A DNA stretch of 64,000 nt. Origin: Druceiella hillmani. Its lineage: Eukaryota; Arthropoda; Insecta; Lepidoptera; Hepialidae. Each line of letters opens with the position of its first letter. Position 1 is the stretch's first letter. Positions 1-12,250 of the stretch are shown here, piece by piece. The notes beneath the pieces are model-generated. The model was not told the origin of the DNA and did no database searches. It saw only the letters and a list, made by a program, of their open reading frames with translations. The stretch covers positions 1,312,001-1,376,000 of the forward strand of contig JAYKKI010000067.1 in assembly GCA_039881145.1 (NCBI GenBank). The letters are read 5' to 3'. The translations under genes were made by a program, and so were the position numbers.

Positions 1-1291
1 TCGACATGCAAAACTACCCCGTTCATAATTTCTTAAAAATTGTTATTATGAACCTAAAAAGGTTCTAGTTACTAATTGAATTTTTTCAATCCACTTGCGT
101 CGAATTTTTTTGTAGATCTAAATAAATACGAAACGTTATTTTACGCGATATCCGACAGGCCGATTTATTTAAAAGTACATTTTTGAAAGTACCAAATTTA
201 ACTTACGAAAAAGTGGAATGAAAGAAAACATAAAAAATATGGCACAGCCCTGTCTGATTGTCGCCCATAAATTAAAATGCGTTCTCCGAAAACTTTTTAT
301 ATTTAATGAGCTATTTTATTTAGGCCGTTTTATTCCGTCTTGTAATAAATCCTTGTCCCTATCTCGTTATTGTTCTTTTATTTCTCTTTCTAGGTTCTTT
401 TGTGGGGAAATATTATTGCCATTCATTGCTAATGCAAGATTATATTGTAATACTAATGTTTAAGGTAATTGTAAACCTCGTGGTCTCGGTGTAGCTTTAG
501 TGAACAACTAAAGATTTTTTACATTTTATGGTTAACTATATGAACATCAGATAACGAGATATTTTTGAGTATGGAAAAATAAAGAAGTTATCGAATATGT
601 TCTCTAAATTTCCAATATTCAGGAATAAGATTGATTAAGTATATTTTAGCTTGTTCCTCTGTGTTACTTTGACACGAATATTTCTAATATTATATTTTAA
701 TAAATTTGTAAAAACCAAATCAGTTATTAAATTCTGGTTGGCTGAAACCATTTACTGCCAAAGCAATAAGTCCGCCATATATATCAGTTGTGTACATTAA
801 ATGTGTGTATATAAATAAATCAAATAATTTATACATCGCATGCATTCAATAAGTGTCTTTTCACTTATGAAAACTTGTCCCTGCAATTTATGTTTTATTT
901 CTTTGACGTAGAGCTCCGTTCTGTTGATGGACACATACATGCCGGAGTCGTTTCTCTAATCCGCATTTTTATATTCAAATATTCCACACTGTCCAAAAAT
1001 ACTTGTTACCCTTTCAACATTAACTTTTTTTATTCATTAGTGTTTTGTTGACAAAATTTTATCCACTTTCATTGCATTTTTAAAGACAACTATGAACATT
1101 AGCTCAAACGTAAATATAATAATCCATTAGAGACGTAATGATAGGAGGAATAAAATGGATATCTATGCTTAATTCTGATTGGTGCTTAAATACGGCATCC
1201 ATTTTGCTTAATTTATTACTAAGATTTTGTGGAATTTTTAAATGAAACTTCACTATTGCTCTGTTTAGATGATTTTCTATTTTATTATTAA
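1..1291. other. AT-rich non-coding DNA, nothing recognised
   Basis: I see only short chance open frames, none with a family motif. There is no tandem structure and no RNA gene. The base composition is strongly AT-rich, as in most of the window. Confidence 0.6.
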
Positions 1292-1430
1292 TTCAGTTTA
1301 CATGGTTCACATACACACTGCAATTTCAACTGAAATAGAATGTGCAGTATATTTCAGTTTACATGGTTCACATACTCACCGCAATGTAAACTGAAGTGGA
1401 ACGTGTAATATATTTCAATTTACATTGCGG
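1292..1430. repeat. 61-bp tandem repeat, about 2.2 copies
   Basis: The block beginning TTCAGTTTACATGGTTCAC recurs after exactly 61 bases (1292 and 1353), and a third partial copy starts at 1414. The copies differ at several positions. Each unit also contains short inverted matches to itself (TTCAGTTTACAT against ATGTAAACTGAA), so the block can fold. No coding potential is seen. Confidence 0.8.
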
Positions 1431-1449
1431 TCCTGCAATCACGCAGTCA

Positions 1450-1750
1450 ATGTATTTTACCTAACGCAGACGACCATTTTTTGTTGGTGAAGGTTGGTGG
1501 CCGATTCCCGGGTAGTCGGTCTGCCGATATAACGCATACGTAAAGAGGTGTGTGCCGCCGAATAAATTCATTCATCTATTTTATCACTTGCTCACTCGTA
1601 TGTTATATCCTCCTCTCCGAAACAACGCGGACGATTCCGAATCTCGACTGCGATCGAGAGTATCGGTCAGAATCGTACTTCTCACAAAAAACCGCATATC
1701 GAGTACTTACAGTGGGAATTTACTAGAAGTCAAGAATACATTTAAAAGTT
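1450..1750. other. GC- and CpG-elevated island, unidentified
   Basis: This stretch is clearly richer in G, C and CpG than its surroundings, with words such as CGATTCCCGGG near 1503 and CGCGGACG near 1627. A 66-codon frame lies on the plus strand (1552-1752), but I recognise no family in it. It could be a transposon fragment, a promoter-proximal exon or a decayed repeat. Confidence 0.35.
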
Positions 1751-2451
1751 AGATATAAACGGTAACGCTTATAAATGTTGAAAAAATAAATTTGAAATTT
1801 ATTTTTCATTCCATTATGTATTATATAAAAGTTAATCTCACCGTGTTTCTTCGTCGTCGTGTCTGTATGTTTAGTAAAATAGATAATTGTCAGTATTACT
1901 TGACATTTTTTGTGTCAAAAACAATTTGAGTTTCTTGAAGTTGAAGTGCCATTTTCAAACTAAATTTTTATATTTCCTGTATCGTACTGTATTTCAAGAA
2001 ATAATGAAATGCTATCTGTGTATATAATACAATTGTAACAGAATAAATTATGTACATGGAAAATGCGACTGAAACCATGGGGTATCCCTTATTTCTATTT
2101 TATATTACGTATTTATATTATGTATTTCCATTAAATGAACCAATTATAATCACTTTTGTTCAGATACAAAGAAAATATAAGTTTTTAAAATTATGTAATT
2201 TTTTCTATAAATATTCTAACATAATATTTCTGAAAATATAATTTGCCCATTAGATTATTCTCTCGAAATTTAACTTAATAAATATTTCGTGATATTTTTA
2301 TTATAATATTTAAAGAATTGATAACAATTTCCTACTAAAGTGACACAAAGATTGACTAAATTTAAAAGTAAAAATAATTTACCTCAGATTTTAAAATAAT
2401 ATAAAATATAAATTTGTATATAATATAAAAATATTTATATAGTATATAAAT
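1751..2451. other. AT-rich non-coding DNA, nothing recognised
   Basis: No family motif, tandem unit or RNA gene is visible. The 63-codon open frame at 2050-2241 has a low-complexity hydrophobic composition expected by chance in AT-rich DNA. Confidence 0.55.
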
Positions 2452-2466
2452 CTATATATATATAGA

Positions 2467-2518
<52 letters not shown>

Positions 2519-2520
2519 AT
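2452..2520. repeat. TA dinucleotide microsatellite
   Basis: Nearly pure alternating TA with a few interruptions, one being TTTA near 2505. It lies in an AT-rich region about 370 bp upstream of the RTE-like LINE remnant. Confidence 0.9.
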
Positions 2521-2891
2521 GTACATGTATATTACTGTAGCAAAGCTCCAAATGCGTTAAGACGAATGGTAAAGAAGAGAAAAATAACGTGAGACGGAAA
2601 CGAAAATTTATACAATAGGATGAATGATTTTCTTTTTGTTTTTCCCTGAATGTTGCTCAGATCATTTAAAATGGAAAGAAAAATTGTTTTACATTTACAT
2701 CGTTTAAAGCACTGTCGAATCCTAAGACTTTATTAGATATTAACTAGAATTCGATTTAATTAAAATTAACCCTTATTCGAGCTTCGTTAGAGTGAATTTT
2801 AAAACTTATTAAAATTATTTAAAAAAGAGATAAGGTCAATACAGTTCATTAATTCAGGAATTAATTACGTAATTTTATAAATTATAAGGGT

Positions 2892-3916
2892 ATGATTTTT
2901 TTATCAAGAAGAAAAGGAAAAACATTCGTGGAAACAATTGTAATGTGTTCTATGGAGAAGACAAAATATAAAATAAAATGTAATAGTGCCCTCTCTGAAG
3001 ATCTCAGTGTCAATAATGGTGTTCGACAAGGCGACTCACTCTCGTGTCTGCTTTTTAATATTGCACTAGAAAAAGCTATTCGGGATACAGATATTAACAC
3101 TAGGGGTACCATCTTTTATAAATCAGTTCAGATCCTAACGTATGCTGATGATATTGGTATAATTGCTAGAAACCTACCAGCCTTGAGAGAGGCCTTTCTG
3201 TCTTTGGAGATAGCTGCAAATCAAATGGGTCTGGCAATAAACGATTCCAAGACTAAGTATATGGCTATACAAAAATTTCCACCAAATAATGCACATAATC
3301 GTTTGGAGATTGGCTCACATGTGTTAACAACAAGAATGACACTACCTTTGAAATTCAGAATCGCATATCATCGGCCAATAAAGCATTTTTTGGACTAAGC
3401 TCCATCCTTAAATCTTCTTTTCTTACAAGAAAAACGAAATTATTAGTATATAAAACTCTTATTAGGCCAGTTCTAGCATATGGTTCAGAAACCTGGCCTT
3501 TGACTAGAACTGGAGAGAATAAAATAGCAGCCTTTGAAAGAAGGGTTCTGAGGAGAATTTTTGGGGGTGCCAAGAAAAATGGTATTTGGTGAAGACGTCC
3601 TAACTCAGAAATCTATAGGTTGTTTGGTGAGCCTGATGTCATAAAAACCATCAAAATCAAAAGAATGAACTGGGCTGCCCACGTATCTAGGATGAAAGAT
3701 GAAAACCCAGTAAAGAAAGTTTTCATCGCAAAACCTCTAACAACTCGTGGAAGAGGTAGACCAAAATTAAGATGGATCGATTCAGTGGAAGAAGATTTTA
3801 ACATTCTCAGGATAAAGAACTGGAAAACCCAGGCGATTAGTAGAACCTCCTGGAAGAATCTCCAACAGAAGGCCTTGGCTCACCCTGGGCTGTCGTGCCA
3901 AATATGATGATGATGA
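2892..3916 (+). pseudogene. 5'-truncated RTE-like LINE, reverse transcriptase C-terminal half
   Basis: This is the 3' part of a non-LTR retrotransposon polyprotein. The first frame (2892-3398) contains the RT fingers/palm block NGVRQGDSLSCLLFN and the catalytic box YADD at 3141-3152, followed by GLAINDSKTKYM. The reading then moves to a second frame (SSANKAFFGLSSIL, then YGSETW) and meets an in-frame TGA at 3590-3592. It resumes with the post-RT signature MNWAAHVSRM and RGRGRPKLRW, ending near 3907. The part between the YADD block and the second frame is shorter than in relatives, so there is an internal deletion as well as the frameshift. The EN domain and N-terminal RT are missing, which is normal 5' truncation of a LINE insertion. 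The order of motifs and the ATG-repeat tail favour the RTE clade. The copy is dead. The 5' boundary is approximate. Confidence 0.88.
3904..3916 (+). repeat. ATG trinucleotide tail of the LINE
   Basis: About four ATG units follow directly after the last codons of the RT relic. RTE-type LINEs characteristically end in a short tandem repeat rather than poly(A), so this marks the true 3' end of the insertion. Confidence 0.7.
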
Positions 3917-4942
3917 AACAGAATCCTTCAATTTGTGGCATTCCTTTACAACAGCGCTTAAATGTTTAATCCTCATAAATATATATTCTTACCAAATAAT
4001 TAAAATGCATTTTAAATACGATTAGAACTCATATTTTGGTTAAATAAATTAATTTGTATGTGAATTCAAATGGTTATTCTGTACACATTTATTCAAACAT
4101 CCAAATTAAACAATTTAAGGACACATAGAATTTCTATCGATTTATTTTGAAATGTTGGGATTATTTTTCACTACGCAAATATACTGGCTATTGTATATTT
4201 TACAAGTACAAAATAAATCATTTGAATTTCCTGTATCGCTGTAATTTGTTATCACAATTAGTCGAAATCACTTAACATTGAAATAAATACTGAATGCTTT
4301 TAGGACTTGGAAAAAAAAGGGGAGCGGGAAAGCAAGTAGCACAATGCTTTAGAAATTCTTTATTCCAGCGACGGAGACACTAAAAAAACTTTAATAGGGG
4401 TTATTATTATCTTTTAAATGAATGCCTAAAGTGAAACTCCTTTCGTTAGTGTATGTGAGAAAACAAATTATTCCCACAAAAAGAGGCACTTAAAAACAAT
4501 TTTAAACATACATATTTTATTTGTTTGTTTGTAAATATCCACAAAACGTTATTCTGTGAAATTTCATGAAGTGTATTTAAATGGATTCTAGTTTTGCAAT
4601 TTAGCTACTGAATTCCAAAAATTATTTATTTAATTAATTCTTCATGTCTGATTATAATTACTGTCTATAATATTACTCAAGACTTTCGATCTTTACATAA
4701 GTCATGTTACAATCCTTATAATTAAATCTCTCTAAGCTCAAATTAAATCATCTCTGGAATAGAAGAAAAGAGAGAAAAAAAGTAATTTTTTTGAAAAAGG
4801 ACAAATGAGTATGTTACTCTATATTTTCAGTAATAAATCAAAACAGGTTATGATGAAATATTACAAATTTTGTTTTATTACACCCTAGTAAATAAATGGT
4901 TGAATATATTTGGCGTTAATTTTGTAGAAATTCATTATTCAC
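3917..4942. other. AT-rich non-coding DNA, nothing recognised
   Basis: No coding motif, tandem repeat or strong hairpin is visible between the LINE tail and the foldback element. Confidence 0.55.
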
Positions 4943-5144
4943 AATTAAATGAAAATACGTGATGTAGTATTATTTCTACTTTCTTTAATTTCTTTACCAC
5001 GACCTAGGTTTCGTTGTTACAACATCATCATCAAAGTATTACAACATTTGTATTACAAGATGTTGTAATACAACGAAACCTAAGTCGTGGTAAAGAAATT
5101 AAAGAAAGTAAAAATAATACTACATCACGTAGTTTCATTTAAGT
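4943..5144. mobile_element. Foldback element: two opposed copies of one 85-bp repeat
   Basis: The left arm (4943-5026) and right arm (5059-5144) are reverse complements of each other with a few differences. They share ACTACATCACGTA, TTAAAGAAAGTA and GTCGTGGTAAAGAAATT. The arms meet around a short AT-rich centre holding further partial copies of the word GTTGTAATACAA. A half-copy in the right-arm orientation lies at 20735-20829, so the arm itself is a dispersed repeat. In that orientation the inner end reads like the 3' end of a retroelement with a hammerhead-like core (see findings). No coding capacity. Confidence 0.8.
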
Positions 5145-7869
5145 GTAAATAAATGGTTGATAAAATAACCGAAAATATAACTTAATTATTATTCCTTTAT
5201 TCTCATTCGCTTTAGGTTCCACGGGGTTTGATAAATGTACCAAAGTATGTTTACTTTGTGTTAAATAAACGTAGAAATATTTTATTTCCATTTGTCGAGA
5301 ATAAAATGTTACATCACATTGTGTATTAATCCCTCAGGAAATTCAAACAAATGTGAAATTTCTTCTTTATTTTCATTGTATTGGAAGTCACCTTAGTCGG
5401 CCACTGTTAAGAGTCTTAACAGTTTTCTAATAATATCATAACAAGCCGCCACGTGATGGGATTTATCTATGATTTGTCGTGGAATTTGTTAAATAGAGCA
5501 CCTCCAACTTGGTTATAAAATTTGCTGATGATTGACCACGTATTCTTTTGTTTTCTGTATTGAAAATTATAATGTTTCCCAGATGATTGTTTCATTTTCA
5601 GTCTTCTATTTAATACTAACTCCCTAATTTTTTCAAATATTTTGCACCGTTATGATTTGCCACTTTATTTCTGGAAGGGATATTTTCCAGTTCCATATGA
5701 AAAATTCCAGATAAATCGATCACAAGAATGTCATAATTTGAATCTCGCTTTTTTTCATCTCCTGCCTCCAATTAAAGATTTGTTTGATACCCATAATTTT
5801 ATAACGCACATAATTGTATTGTGGTCACATAAAGAAAAAATGAGACAATAGTCTTAGAAACCTCATAGTTGCGAGTCAGGAAATAAAAGAACACGAGGTT
5901 GATAGTCAACAGACTTCTTTATCAAGTAAGAGACACTCCGCATACCAAAGTCCGTGATAATTCACGAAATAATTCCGTTCCGTGGCGGCTTCTCATAATA
6001 TTATTTTAATATCGTTAAAAAATATAAACGGTAGCCAACTAAGTTGATAAACAATAGAACGAAAAGAAAAATTAATTTTACTTTTGATTGAATTTCCCTT
6101 AGGGATTAATACAAAATGTAATGTAGACTTTAATTATCGACGAAATGAAATAAAAATTTCTACATTTATGTAACAAAAAGTGTACTTCAACACATTACTG
6201 TTGAAATCGATTGTTTTGTTTTCAATTTTATCCAATATATTTATTATTGATTTTAAATTTATGCAAAATTAGTTTTAAACTATTTTTTGAAACAAAATTA
6301 AATTATCTACCTAGAGCACATGCGAATGTCCTGCAGCATTCACCTGTGTTCCGTGCATATTTGATAAGCACCCGGTCTTGATTTTTTTTTATACAATTGA
6401 GTTATCGAGTTACTTGGTAGTTCACAAATGATCCACCAAGTATATTAGGATTGCTCTGTGTTTCCATCTTACTCGTTACTGTTTTTATTTCATTTTATAA
6501 GGATTTTTTTTCTTCATGTAATTCCACATGCCCAACGCTTTTATTAAACCTGCTGAATACGACTGCTGAACAAAGCTGAATATGAAGGTTTCAAGAAATA
6601 GACAAAAAAACAATAATTATTCATGAGTTACACAACTAACTGGGTTATTCAACATTGGAAAACCCGTTTTTCATACTTTTAACGTGATATTAGTGAAACC
6701 AATGAAAATTTAATCAATCTAATAAGTTTTGAAGGCAATTCGAGAGAGTGATGTTGATTTAGTGTACTATTGTATTTGATGCTTAAAATCTACGCCAGTG
6801 GTTATTATATCCATGTCAGTGAGTGATTATATCTACAATGTATGAAAGAAAATAAATTATTGCCAACAATTGTGGACGTCCTTGCTCTCATACACGCCTC
6901 ATATTTTTTTAATTACATTGTACATTTTCAGTGACTTTTCTAGACTGCACAAATGCCAAAAAATCTACTGTAAAATTGTATTAAGTTACGATACCTACGA
7001 AAGAAAACATATTTTTCAACCAAATGCCTTTATATAATAAAATAATCCTTTCCGAAATATGCACTTTGAAAAGTGTCTTTTTTTTTTTAAATTCGTACCC
7101 AAAGACAGTGTTATTATACTACATGCATAATACCACACTGGATCATTCAACCTAAATATCAGCCAAATTAATTTTATAATTATAAAGAAGGACTTCCTCT
7201 TTGTTGACAAAGACTACTTTTTATTTGATTAGTTTTACACGGCTTACTCGATACTCTTCTAGCATTTTAGTTTTCTTGGTATCAGAAAGGAAAATCTCAT
7301 GTTTAAAAAAGTGTATGGGATACGAGGATTGTAAGGACTAAATATTACAAAACATTTTTTTTCAATTTCTTTACGAGGAGGAAACACCTGGATAGATGAG
7401 TTGATAACCGTGAATAATAAGGATCATGATAAAATTTTTAGAATATTTTACGTCATGACCTAAATTATTGGAAACAATTTTACGTGAAACTTCATTGTAC
7501 CTTAAATTGCCTTGTTTTCTTTTCAATAAATATAATAAATTTTAAATTCACACCATTAGTAGTTCCGATATTCGTTACAACGTACTATCAATAGAAGAAT
7601 ATATAATTCATTGCAGGACTGTAGTCGAATGATTAATGCATGTAATGATTTATATCTACAATTCGGAACACACGTGAAAACACTTTGTTGGGTGCGAATT
7701 GACATAGACCGAGTCACAAGAGGTGATTTATTGTTTTGTCGAATTAAATGAGAATTTTATACTATAGTTTGAAAAACAAGTGGTATTTTTAAATGCATTA
7801 TGGCAGTGTTACCATAACGACAGCAAACAACATATAATGACACTTTAATTAAAAATAAAAATAATTTCA
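5145..7869. other. AT-rich non-coding DNA with one short palindrome
   Basis: The only structure I can support is a small perfect hairpin at 5404-5422 (CTGTTAAG, loop AGT, CTTAACAG). Open frames such as 5642-5851 and 7016-7210 show no family motif and have composition expected by chance. Confidence 0.5.
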
Positions 7870-9075
7870 TTTTGACTTTATTTATTTGATTTTTTTAAAG
7901 TCGATTTATGATTGGGCAACGCCATCATTATTAAAGTATTTGAAATACTGTCAACAGTTTCAACTAAACCAATACTAATATTGACTAAAACTTGAAGGGA
8001 ATTATGTATTTCCTCGAATTTCTCTCGGGTATTCCCTGCTAAATTCGTTGAAATATGGGCATGAATCATGTATATAATGGATCGTATGTAATATACATGA
8101 TCCCATTTGTTGGTTGAGTGAAAATAAATATTTCAAATATTGTTTTATTTAACAAATATTTTATTATAACAATCTAGTCCCCCAAGGAAAAAGGCAAGTA
8201 GGAAACAGAAGGAGAAAAATAATGAAGTTGAAATAGTAACTTATTTAAAAGAATGGAATAAAAGGATCGAAATTAAATATATAGCAAGACATGAAACGCA
8301 TCATCACGATCCAATTTAATTTATGACTGACAATGAAAGGTCAATATCTTTACTAGCTCATTTCTTTTTTAATATTAATTTGACTTTTTATTTCTTTTCC
8401 ACTGAAATATTGCTGGCAATTTGAATAAGAGTTCTTTGATTAACTTTATTATTATATAATGACATCGTTCAAATATATTTCGTGTCTTGAATGTTCGATT
8501 CTATTTTTAAGACACGGAATGTCTTGGAACGATAACTTTATAATGATGTAGATAAATAAAATTTCTTGTTTTTTTGCTAAGATATATATCTTAGTAAAAA
8601 AACAAATGTTTTATTACACATGCACAACGAGTAATGACTAATTTCAATTCTTAGCTGATTTTTTTAGTAAAGTCAACTTTGTAAATATTTGTAGATGAGC
8701 TTCATCTAAGGGTAGGTTGCGACTAGAAACAGCGAATTGTAACCCCTTTAGTTTCCTTTCCCTTTAATGTCACTTCTAATATTCTTTCTAGTCTACATAT
8801 ATGTGAGTCAGATTTTAATAGCATGTTGCTTTATATTCCATTTCAAAATTAAAATACCGAAATGTATTATACACAATAGAGACCACACACAATTCACAAT
8901 GGAGTTCTGGGTTTGAGATTTAGTTATCCAACCAGACTGAGGAATTACATTGAATTAAATTAAATGAATTACCTGATTCAAATGTACCCCCTGCGCCCCG
9001 AATGTATACATTTAAATCATCTAAAACACAACATTTTATATAACCAGGTAAGAAATATCAGCTTCAGCAATTTCA
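7870..9075. repeat. Segmental duplication, copy A
   Basis: This segment aligns, with many substitutions and small indels, to copy B at 10640-11590, about 2.76 kb downstream in the same orientation. Shared landmarks include CCATCATTATTAAA, GAATTTCTCTCGG, GACTGACAATGAA against GACCGACAATGAA, the pair CATCGTTCAAAT and CGTCGTTCAAAT, and TTCATCTAA. On the minus strand one open frame (7878-8069, containing REKFEEIH) has a recognisable counterpart in copy B (REKFDELH), which is frameshifted. Substitutions fall on all codon positions, so I do not call it a gene. Confidence 0.7.
8566..8605. repeat. 40-nt near-perfect palindrome
   Basis: Arms 8566-8584 and 8587-8605 match at 18 of 19 positions around a 2-nt centre, so the DNA can extrude as a cruciform or fold as an AT-rich hairpin. 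It lies inside duplication copy A, and copy B does not keep it. Confidence 0.75.
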
Positions 9076-9324
9076 GTTAATTTACTCTGAAAAAATAATT
9101 TTAAGGACCAGTAAGAAATAAATTTCACGATTTGTAAATAAATTCTTTTGCAAAAAAAACGGGCACTTATAGGAATAAACCATATCAGAGTTATTTTATT
9201 ATTATTTGATGAATTTTATATGGCGATATGATGAGAATATTGTTATTTATTATTGAGATATCGTTTTTACCTACTTCAGTCATTAAAAATGCGAATAAAT
9301 AAAAAAACGGTGTAAGGTCTAGAG

Positions 9325-9372
9325 ACGAGCGTTTTCATATACCAGTACCAGCGTTTTCAACGCTCGTTAAAA
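9325..9372. repeat. Short inverted/direct repeat beside the Tc1 relic
   Basis: ACGAGCGTT near 9326 is inverted as AACGCTCGT near 9359, and GCGTTTTCA occurs twice in the same orientation. It lies just beyond the transposase stop codon and may be the remains of the element's terminal repeat region. The matching partner at the other end was not found. Confidence 0.4.
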
Positions 9373-9428
9373 ATGGGTAAAGTTTATTTTTTAATATTTT
9401 TTATTAATTTAACATAAAATTTAAAAAT

Positions 9429-10335
9429 TTAGTAACAAGTATGGCCTCTCCTAGCTAAAATCAATGCGCTTAATGTGCTAGGTATGCTTTCGACGACGTT
9501 TTTTATCATTTCCTGGGGAATACGTTACCATTCAGCGACGATCACATTTTTAAGGGCCTGAATGTTTTCTGGAGCTGGTTTTATGGCTCTGACGCATCGT
9601 TCGAGATTATTCCATATGTGTTCTATCGGGACTTCTAGCTGGCCAGTCTAACCGACGAATTCCGGCCTCCTACATATACGCATCAACGTCTCTAGAGCGG
9701 TGGGCGCAAGCGTTGTCGTCCATAAAAATGGACTCGCCTCCAACTGCTGTTAAAGCGGGTTGGGCATGAGGAATAAGAAATTCTGTTATGTAGCTTTGCT
9801 CATTAAGTGTGCCATTTTCAATAAAAACTAACTCGGTACGGTCATCTGAGTTAATACCAGCCCAAACCATTACGGAGCCTCCACCGTAAGGGGTGATTTC
9901 CTCAAAGCACACTTCTGCGAAGCATTCTCCGGTCTTCGTGAGACTCGTCGACGTCGATCCTCACCACTAATCGATTTACGAGCTTTATTGGAGAATAAAA
10001 CACTATTCCAATCTTGTTGAGTCCATGACGAAAAATTTTGAGCGAATGTCAATTTGGCAACTCGATGCTCACGGTGCAACATAGGATCCCGGACTGGGCG
10101 ATAGCTACATATATTGACGGCCTGAAGTCTCCTTCTAACTCTCCATAGGCTTATTCGTGTACCTCTGAAATATTTGAGGTTCTGTTTGAGATCCACGTAC
10201 GTAACTTGATGATTTCGTAGCGCTTCACTGACTATGAAGCGGTCGTCCCATGACTCAGTGCACCGTTTTCTTCCAGAACCGGGCCTTCTACTGACGGAGC
10301 CCGTTTCTTGGTATCGTTGTCAGATCCTTTGGATG
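9429..10335 (-). pseudogene. Degenerate Tc1-like transposase
   Basis: A Tc1/mariner-superfamily transposase reads on the minus strand. From its N-terminal side it shows the second helix-turn-helix region with GRKR (about 10230-10330), then WNSVLFSNKAR and GEDRRRRVSRRPE. After a frameshift near 9915-9950 it continues with PYGGGSVMVWAGI, MDDNACAH, and after an in-frame TAG (9670-9672) WPARSPD. A second frame break leads to PIEHIWNNLERCVR and a C-terminal ARRGHTCY followed by a stop at 9429. The first catalytic aspartate, normally in FSDE, is Asn here (codon 9987-9989). The DNA Asp and the PIE glutamate are still readable. The first N-terminal residues are lost. The element is dead and I cannot define its terminal inverted repeats. 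It sits between the two copies of a segmental duplication. Confidence 0.9.
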
Positions 10336-10639
10336 GTGGTAGAAATTTAATTAAAGTTTATTCGTTAAAATAAAAAACGTAACAAATGAAAAAGAACTCA
10401 ATAAAAGTTGGATTTCATTTACCCCCAAAAAATACGTTTTTGTCAGTGAAAGAGTTTATGTGCCAGAATACACTATACCTGCCAGTAACAATTACAATTA
10501 ATACAACCTCTTAATAAATATTATGACAAAATCAAAACCATCCGTTTTTTTATGCAAAAGAGTATATTAAATAACTGTTAGTAATATAATAAATGCATAT
10601 AATAACGCTGTTCATAAAAAATGTAATATAATTTAACAT

Positions 10640-11590
10640 TTTTTTCTTTTAATTTTTTTTCCGGCTTCTAAATGGAAAATGCCATCATTATTAAACTAGT
10701 TGAAATACTATTAACAGTTTCCAAATAAAACAATACGAATGTTGACTAAAACTGGAAGCAAATCATGTAGTTCATCGAATTTCTCTCGGTTATTTCGTGA
10801 GAAATTTGTTTCAATAGGAGCTGAGAATATGGACACTATATAACGTATATACTCGTAATGTACACAATTACATTGTAACAAAAGTTAAAAATGAGAAAAA
10901 ATATTTCAAATGATATTTAATATGGATTATATTTTATTATAGCGACTAAGGTCTGCAACAGAAATGAAAAAAATATTTATATTAATTTATTTAGGAGGGC
11001 AGAATAAGACGGTAGAAATTACATATTTAAGCAAAACATGAAATGTTTCACCATGAGGCGATGTAATTTATAACCGACAATGAAGGGGCACTACCTCTGC
11101 TAGCAAATTATTTTTTTTAGTGAAAATTGTTTTTTTATTTCTCTATTCCCACTCCAACATGGCAGACAATTTAATTTAGAATGTTCAAACTAACTTAATT
11201 GTTATACAATGTCGTCGTTCAAATGTCCTTCATATCTTGAATGTTAGACGCAATTTTGAAGACGTGGAACGTTTTAGTCCAACAATTTATTAATAATGTA
11301 GCTCAATAAAATATTGCGTTTTTAATAGAACATAAACAGCTACATTTAATTATATCCATTTTATTACATCAACAGGATTATTCATCCAGGACTATTTTCA
11401 ATTCTTATCTGATTTCTTTTGTAAAGTCGACTTTTTACATAGTGGTGGACAACACTTCATCTAACGGTAGATTTTTTTCCAGTTTTTTTCCTTTAATTTT
11501 AATTTATTAAATTATCTATTATTTAAATTATCTCGCCATTTAAATCCTCGAAATCATATAATTTTTCATAACCAGTTATCAAATATGTCT
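10640..11590. repeat. Segmental duplication, copy B
   Basis: Partner of 7870-9075. The homology runs from about 10660 through ATAACCAG near 11570, matching ATAACCAG near 9042. The minus-strand frame equivalent to REKFEEIH is broken by a frameshift near 10720, after which ETVNSIS and SLIMMA still match copy A in another frame. The copies are too diverged to be recent. Confidence 0.65.
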
Positions 11591-12089
11591 CTCAAGAATG
11601 GTCCCTTTTAATTTGCGTGTTCAATCGCTAATTCTGATTTCTCCAAAGTATTATTTATTTTCCAATATTAGAAAATTTTCGAATTCTGCGGAGTAATTAA
11701 ATATTAATTTTGAGGAGTAATCAGTTTATCATCTATGTATTAAACTTCTGGAATTTATGTAAATAAAATTACATCTCAACATAAAATTCATATAAGTTAG
11801 CAGAATATAGATTGGTACATAATATTAATATATAGATTTACAAGGAATACAATACTCATTCTTGTATCCTAATACTGAATACCCGGCGGGATTCTTGGCA
11901 AATAGTCAGTTATTCGGTTAAACCGGGTTGACACCACTATATACACTGATAGTATTTTATATATTGTCATTATAAATAGGCATTATGACAAGGCCAAAGT
12001 TATCAATTTTGTGCTCAAATTAAGGCTTATATTAGTTATATAGATATTATAACCTATAGTACATACGTCGTCGCCTTTGCGTGTTAGAT
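11591..12089. other. AT-rich non-coding DNA
   Basis: Nothing coding is seen. A GC-richer spot near 11880-11940 holds a small inverted pair around GGTTAAACC, related in wording to the TATTCGG-rich spot near 12736. Confidence 0.45.
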
Positions 12090-12250
12090 TTATCATAAGG
12101 CATACGGCCTTTAACGGTACGGTTAAAGGTCATATGACTTATGCAGTAGCCACCACAGAGACCCATTTCGATTCCCGGCCGCTCGTCCAGCGAGACAAAT
12201 TTGGTGTTCCGGTTGGTTACAAGAGATTTCTCTCGTAGCAATAAGTCCTC
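12090..12250 (+). mobile_element. Possible tRNA-derived SINE fragment
   Basis: A GC-richer island contains AGTAGCCACCAC followed by TTCGATTCCCGGCC (12167-12180), which resembles the internal B box and T-arm region of a tRNA. Then comes a non-tRNA body (GTGTTCCGGTTGG). This order resembles insect tRNA-related SINEs. The A box is poor, no complete tRNA cloverleaf can be drawn, and I found no second copy in the window. The minus-strand 64-codon frame across it is probably chance. Confidence 0.35.

Noticed and set aside
7878..8069. Minus-strand 63-codon frame with a counterpart in the duplicated copy
   Set aside because: The other copy is frameshifted and replacement changes are as common as silent ones, so there is no sign of selection for a protein.
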